Assembly (NCBI RefSeq): GCF_963169125.1
Contig: NC_084802.1
Location: forward strand, 34,046,107-34,110,106
Reading direction: 5' to 3'
Source of the DNA: Humulus lupulus
Taxonomy: Eukaryota; Streptophyta; Magnoliopsida; Rosales; Cannabaceae
Length of the DNA stretch: 64,000 bases
This document shows positions 59,196 through 64,000 of this stretch, piece after piece (position 1 is the stretch's first letter; each line of letters opens with the position of its first letter). A program made the translations under genes and the position numbers. A model generated the notes under the pieces. It saw only the letters and a list, made by a program, of their open reading frames with translations, made no database searches and was not told the origin of the DNA.

Positions 59196-60377
59196 TGGAT
59201 TGCTAGTAAACCTACTAAGTTTACTAACTGCAAATGCAATATCCGCTCTAGTAGATTGTGCGGCGTACATCAAACTCCCAATTGCACTCGCATACTCTAG
59301 TTGAGCCACCACTCTCCCTTCATTCTTTTCAAGATTTAGACTTGAATCGAAGGGTGTGTTTGCCATTTTGATACTAAGATGACCAAACTTGTCTAGCATG
59401 TTCTCAATATAATGAGCTTGACCTAAGGCAATCCATCCACATTTTTTCTAACCTTGATTCCTAGTATGTTATTGATCTCTCCAATGTCTTCCAATTTAAA
59501 AGTGGACAATAGAAACCTCTTCGTTTCTAATATGCATTTCATGTCATTACTTAATATCAACATATAGACACACCAAGATGACATAGTCATCATAAGTCTT
59601 AGAATATAAGTACTTGTCCACAATGTTGTGTCTAAACCCATCCGAAATAATGGCTTCACCAAACTTCTCATGCCATTGCTTTGGTGCATGTTTTAAAACA
59701 TATAATGATTTTACAAGCTTGCACGCCTTATGTTAATTTTCCCTTATAACAAACCCTTCCAGTTATTCTATGTAAACCTCCTCATCAAGGTTACCATTTA
59801 GGAATGTCGTTTTGACATCCATTTGATGAACATACAGGTTGTGTATTAATGATAAGGAAAACAATAATCTTATTGATGTTACCCTTGATACCTGTGCATA
59901 AGTATCAAAATAATCTATGCCTTCCTTTTGTCTAAACCCTTTGCCCACCAACCTTGCCTTAAAGGCTTAAGTGGTCCCATTAGTGTGATATTTTCTTCAA
60001 AATACCCACTTACAACCTATTGGCTTTGATCCTTGTGGTAGATCAATAATCTACCAAGTGTGGTTAGACATAATTAAATCCATCTCATCATTTATTGCCT
60101 CATTCCAAAAGGCAGAGTCCCTCGAGGACATAACTTCTTGGAAAGTTTTTGGATCATCCTCCACTTGAAGTACTATTGGATACTTCAAAGTGTCTCCCTT
60201 GTGATTTCCCTCTACTAGGTAAAGAGTCAACACTTGAGAGGTTTCATTTTGTGATCCACTCTCTTTAAGACTTTGGCTTCTTCTAGGCAATTTCGGTTGC
60301 TCTACAACCCTTGAAGGCAACTCCTCTTGAGTTCCTTCTAATGAAATCGGTTCTTGAGGCTTATTGTCACTATACAA
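59196..60377 (-). pseudogene. Copia reverse transcriptase, decayed
   Basis: Blocks in order: FQEVMSSRDSAFWNEAINDE, then after stops VGKGFRQKEGIDYFDTYAQV, IHNLYVHQMDVKTTFLNGNL with DEEVYIE, the degraded active site (VCLYVDILSNDMKC where YVDDM is expected, so the second catalytic aspartate is lost), FKLEDIGEINNILGIKV, and QLEYASAIGSLMYAAQSTRA. It ends SRFTSNP at the solo LTR. Confidence 0.83.
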
Positions 60378-60539
60378 TAGATTCTCAAAAACTCAACTTC
60401 TCTTGATTCAATTATCATAGTAGACTCAAAGTATAATAGCCTATAGGCCTTGCTATTTGAGGCATAGCCTACAAATGCACATTTGATGGCAATGGACCCA
60501 ACTTGGTCCTTTTAGGCTCCGTGCTCTTGCAATAGGAAA

Positions 60540-61082
60540 GACACCCTCACACTTTGAGATACCCTATGTTGGACCTCATTCCTTTCCATATCTCATATGG
60601 TGAAATTTGATTCTTCTTTAGAGGAATCCGGTTACAAGTGGATATCAATGCTTCTCCCCATAATGCAAAACTCAAATTAACATGTAATAGCATAGCATTT
60701 ATCATTTCAACATATGTTCTATTTTTTCTTTCCACTATACCATTTTTTTGGGGTGTATAAGGGGCTGTGCACTCATGTATTATACCATGCATCTCACAAA
60801 ACACATTGAATTCATTGGAAAAGTATTCACCGCCTCAATCACTTCTAATAACTTTAATTTTCTTTTCCAATTGATTTTCAACTTCGGCTTTATAGATTTT
60901 AAACATGCTAAAGGCCTAATCCTTATTCTTAAGCAAGTACACATATGTGAATCTAGAACAATCATCAATAAAGGTAAATAAAGTACCTATATCCACCCCT
61001 AGTAATTATTCCATTTAATTCACATAAATCACTATGTATCAAATCTAACAAGTTAGTTTCTCTTTCAACACTTGGAAAATGT
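60540..61082 (-). pseudogene. Copia integrase core, decayed
   Basis: The three catalytic acidic residues can be seen in separate frames: LDLIHSDLCELNG, IRSDRGGEYFSNEF, and PYTPQKNGIVERKNRTYVEM. The part between the first two has several stops. After the core the reading goes WGEALISTCNRIPLKKNQIS and PYEIWKGMRSNIGYLKV, then GCLSYC, as usual in Copia. Confidence 0.8.
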
Positions 61083-61820
61083 TTATTTATCATCTTTAGA
61101 TTTAATACATAATTCACATTTATCATGCTCAACATCATTACATAAAATTAATCCACATTTTATAACTCTTTTAATTGTACTATATGCTATATGAGCAGGT
61201 CTATTATGCCACAAAGTAATAGAATCAAAACCAAGCATATATGAGGAAGATGTGCATGCATTATTATCAAAACAAGAGTCTTTGGTACAAAATTTTATCA
61301 TTCCATCACACACATACCCTTTCCCCACAAAGTAGTTCCCCTTGGACAAGATTAGCTTGCCAAACTCAAACACAACTTTGATGCCTGATTTGCTCAACAA
61401 GTGCCCACTCACAAGATTTTAACTCATATTCGGAACATACAATATATTGGTCAAAATAACATTCTTTCTGGATGTGAAGTAGAGATCAACATTACCCTTG
61501 CCCAACATCTTGGATCTATGCTCATTTCCCATTTGGATCTCATGGCCATCATTTGACTCTTCAAAGGTTTTGAAGACCTCTCTGTCATAAGTTACATGAA
61601 TGGTGGCACAAGTGTCATACTACCATCCTTGCACTTTGTCTTGGATGGCATTCACCTCACTCAAGGTAGAAACCAACTCCTCTTTGGTTGTGTTGACCTT
61701 GGATCCATGGTTGTGAGACTTTCAGAACTTGCATTCCCTAGCCATGTGACCACTCTTGCCACAAACAAAACAAATGCCTCTCACACCCTTGAATTTTCCT
61801 TTGTTATTCTTAGGGGCTAG
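61083..61820 (-). pseudogene. Copia zinc knuckle, protease and GAG-pre-integrase, decayed
   Basis: The zinc knuckle is complete (CFVCGKSGHMARECKF) and followed by a stop. The protease motif reads YDTCATIHV; many Copia proteases have DSGAT, and forms with DTCAT occur in some plant lineages. GAG-pre-integrase reads LLSKSGIKVVFEFGKLI, LWHNRPAHIAYSTIKRV and CELCIKSKDDK, with the His/Cys zinc residues present. A stop follows NILYVPNMS. Confidence 0.82.
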
Positions 61821-61829
61821 ATATGTATG

Positions 61830-62310
61830 TGTTGACGCAATTTTTCACCAACAGTGTATTACGTAATTAGCTGGAATAAACTAGTGCTTAAGGATAAACC
61901 GTAATAAGAATAATAACTCTTAAGGATGCTTATAATGATATAGTAAGAGCACTTGTTCCTTTTTTACGTGGTTCGGAGGCTAAAATCCCCCTAGTCCATG
62001 AGTCGATATTATTACTGTATATCTCTCTATATTTGGACAGAGTATTTGCATTACATAGAGAAAAACCCAACCCCTTTTTCTATCCAAGGTCTTGGTATTT
62101 ATAGAAGAACCATCCCAGGATAGGTGTTGGGGTCATCACGTGAATATACATCCTTTTTGTGACCTGTCTTGTACAAATGATGAATATTACAATATATATT
62201 AAGGTAAGGTCTAATCATTAGGTAAAACTGATCAGGGATCGTCTGGCATAATCAGGCATGTGATGTCTGATTAGGCACGTTTATGTTATGTGTCTGAGAA
62301 TTCAGGGATA
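61830..62310 (-). mobile_element. Tat-like LTR fragment
   Basis: It starts TGTTGACGCAATTTTTCACC, resembling the start of the second Tat LTR at 35437 (TGTTGACTAGTTTTTTCGCT). TTTTTACGTGGTTCGGAGGC and a GTATTTATAG leader-like motif also match the layout of the Tat LTRs here. The other end is not visible; sequence passes into gypsy-LTR-like DNA near 62310. Confidence 0.6.
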
Positions 62311-64000
62311 AACTGTAGAGTCAAAGAACTTTACTTAGCTAGTTAGATAGTAGTAGTAATAGTAATAGCTAGTAATAGTTGTAGTATTTTTATGACTGTG
62401 GATTTTAGGTTCAAGCCGGGATTTAGTTGGACACTCATAGTACCACTTGTAGATTTTCTAAGTTTAACTTATAGTTTAAGAATATTAATTATAACCTAAG
62501 GTTTGATTAATATGACTGATTATGGAGATGATAATTATTATACTATAAGGTTTAGATAGACCCAATAAGATATTAACACTTGTCATGTGTGTGTTTAATG
62601 AGAAATTAAGTATTTTTGAGGAATAATTTTATTAAGAGTAATATTTGATCATCCTAGGGTCTGCCAGCAGCTTTGAGATCGTTAAGGGACTTAGTCAAGA
62701 TTGTTTACTTAATTCAAATTAGGCTGAAAAAGTGTAATTACGTGTATAATATTTCAGCGTATGCCGATATATCGCAGCTCTAGGGGCAATATATCGCCAT
62801 ACGGGGATACAAAAAACACGTAGCTTCGCACGACCACCTCAACAATCCTCGGGAGCATCAGTACAGGCGATATATTGCCTAGCACGGGCGATATATCGAC
62901 TGTGGTGCATGGTTTTCAAACGATTTTGAAACCGAGCTCATTTTAAACCTTAACCTCCTGATAAGTCCAGAATCTTTCTGACCTAGTCTTCAGCCTCTAC
63001 TGAACGATTATTAAAATATTTTTCAATTAAAAATCCATTATTTTATTCAAGCTAAATAAAGATCTTTTTATTCTTGAACTCTATAAATAAGACCTAGTAC
63101 CCAACCATTTCTTCATTCATCAAGCTGAGTTCAGATCCTACAAGCTGCTAGGATTACATTAGAGTGTAAACACTTGGGTTGGGGCTATAAGCTTAATAAA
63201 CACTTGGGAAGTAAGGTTTATAGTATATTTCGGTTTCGAGGTATAGTTCGGTCATAGAAGCACTCAAGGTATTCCGAATTCTAGTTCCTTCCTATATTGT
63301 TCTTATAGTTTTTCTACTCAAATCCTAACTCATATTCTCTATTCTTGGTTAGGCATCTAAGATCTTGAACGTAAGATTTTGTTGGTAAGTATCTTTTCGA
63401 TGGTGTAGTTAGTTCTTTTCATCTCTTTTCCTTAGTATACTCACCTCTCTATTATGGTTTTTAGGAGTGTTCCAAAGTCCCGATCTTGTTCTCATATCCC
63501 GGTATTTTGGTAAGGAAAATAGGGTAGATTTGTATGCTTTTATGTTATTGATATATGTTTATGTTATAAGTATGATATGTTTCTATTATATGAATTGTTT
63601 AGATAACAATCACATAATTTGTTTAGATAACAAATATATAACTTGTTTAGATAACAAGTCCCAATAGTAGATTCCTTGGGCATATGATTGTTTAGATAAT
63701 AGCCCCAGAAATTTATATGACTTGTTTAGATAACTAGCCCCGTAAATTTATGGGCATATGATTGCTTAGCTAGCAAGTCCCAAGAAGTATGATGGCCATT
63801 ATAATAGATGTTGTATTTATATAGTTATATGATTATAGTTTACAGTTTATAGTTTATAGCTTATAGTTTATGTGTATGTATATGTTTGGTGCTTATAGTA
63901 GATTTTCCTTGCTGGGCATTAGGCTCATTCTTTTATGTTTTATATGTGCAGGAAAATAGTTTTGGTGCGGGAAGGTTCTTGGCAGCTTGGGGATATGTAT
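62311..64000 (+). mobile_element. gypsy LTR-like sequence, cut by the window end
   Basis: The features of the other gypsy LTRs recur in order: a palindrome block, here with CGATATATCGC motifs (about 62757..62902), a donor-like GGTAAGGAAAA at 63509, a TGCTGGGC motif near 63912, and an acceptor-like GTGCAG ending at 63951. The start is missing. Between 63590 and 63780 the phrase TTGTTTAGATAACAA recurs about six times. Confidence 0.6.
63590..63780. repeat. short tandem repeat around TTGTTTAGATAACAA
   Basis: TTGTTTAGATAACAA (itself close to a palindrome) or near copies occur about six times at 20 to 50 base intervals, with AGTCCCAA- and AGCCCC-like spacers. Confidence 0.65.

Larger units (their letters stand above)
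56541..61829 (-). mobile_element. Copia element, decayed, both LTRs missing
   Basis: The minus-strand order is zinc knuckle, protease, GAG-pre-integrase, integrase, reverse transcriptase, RNase H, the Copia order. Frameshifts and stops break every part. A solo gypsy LTR (57267..59195) is inserted in the RT/RNase H region. The right end is cut by a Tat-like LTR at 61830 and the left end joins a truncated gypsy LTR. Confidence 0.85.

Noticed and set aside
56541..61829. A host gene with zinc knuckle and integrase-like domain
   Set aside because: All Copia domains appear in Copia order with stops, so it is a decayed retrotransposon and not a domesticated gene.

Overview
This window is nuclear DNA of a flowering plant, most likely a eudicot with a retrotransposon-rich genome. 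I cannot name the species. One gene looks intact: an MLO-type seven-transmembrane protein gene (minus strand, 30271..34437, 12 exons, about 512 residues). It lies in an AT-rich island with two large stacks of nested LTR retrotransposons on either side. Everything else is mobile-element DNA, its decayed coding regions, or AT-rich intergenic sequence. I saw no tRNA, rRNA or CRISPR locus; the only RNA-gene-like sequence is a 5S rRNA mimic inside a Cassandra-type TRIM element.

Left stack (about 1130..27889). The outermost layer appears to be a Copia-like solo LTR. It is split by a Tekay-like solo LTR (1395..4193, target duplication ATTTC) and by a 22-kb Tat-lineage Ty3/gypsy element on the minus strand (4653..26750, target duplication GACAC). 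The Tat element has two LTRs, a primer-binding site, gag, protease, RT, RNase H, a second RNase H and integrase, all frameshifted or stopped. It also has a 59-bp tandem repeat and, on the opposite strand, an intron-containing extra ORF (antisense ORF). Inserted in that part are a minus-strand Tekay-type LTR with a degraded interior, a Cassandra TRIM, and a permuted single-LTR gypsy copy whose gag is split between its two ends.

Right stack (about 35437..53832). A second Tat element keeps its 3' LTR and its own antisense ORF. It contains a gypsy LTR (36839..37338 plus 49982..51640), which is split by a chromodomain-carrying Tekay element (37339..49981), whose 3' LTR is split again by a solo LTR (38735..41713, target duplication CTGGG). 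Further right come an unassigned LTR-like element, a truncated gypsy LTR, a decayed minus-strand Copia element interrupted by another solo LTR (57267..59195, target duplication TGGAT), a Tat-like LTR end, and a last gypsy LTR cut by the window edge.

The most unusual pattern is shared by the large gypsy LTRs. Each has a short block of imperfect GC-rich (in one case AT-centred) palindromes at a fixed place between two splice-donor-like sites. The motif itself differs between families while its position is kept. The same LTRs carry a donor/acceptor pair that looks like a conserved intron, and several carry repeats of a TGACT..AGTCA palindrome. All boundaries were read by eye from the sequence; no alignment or database search was run.
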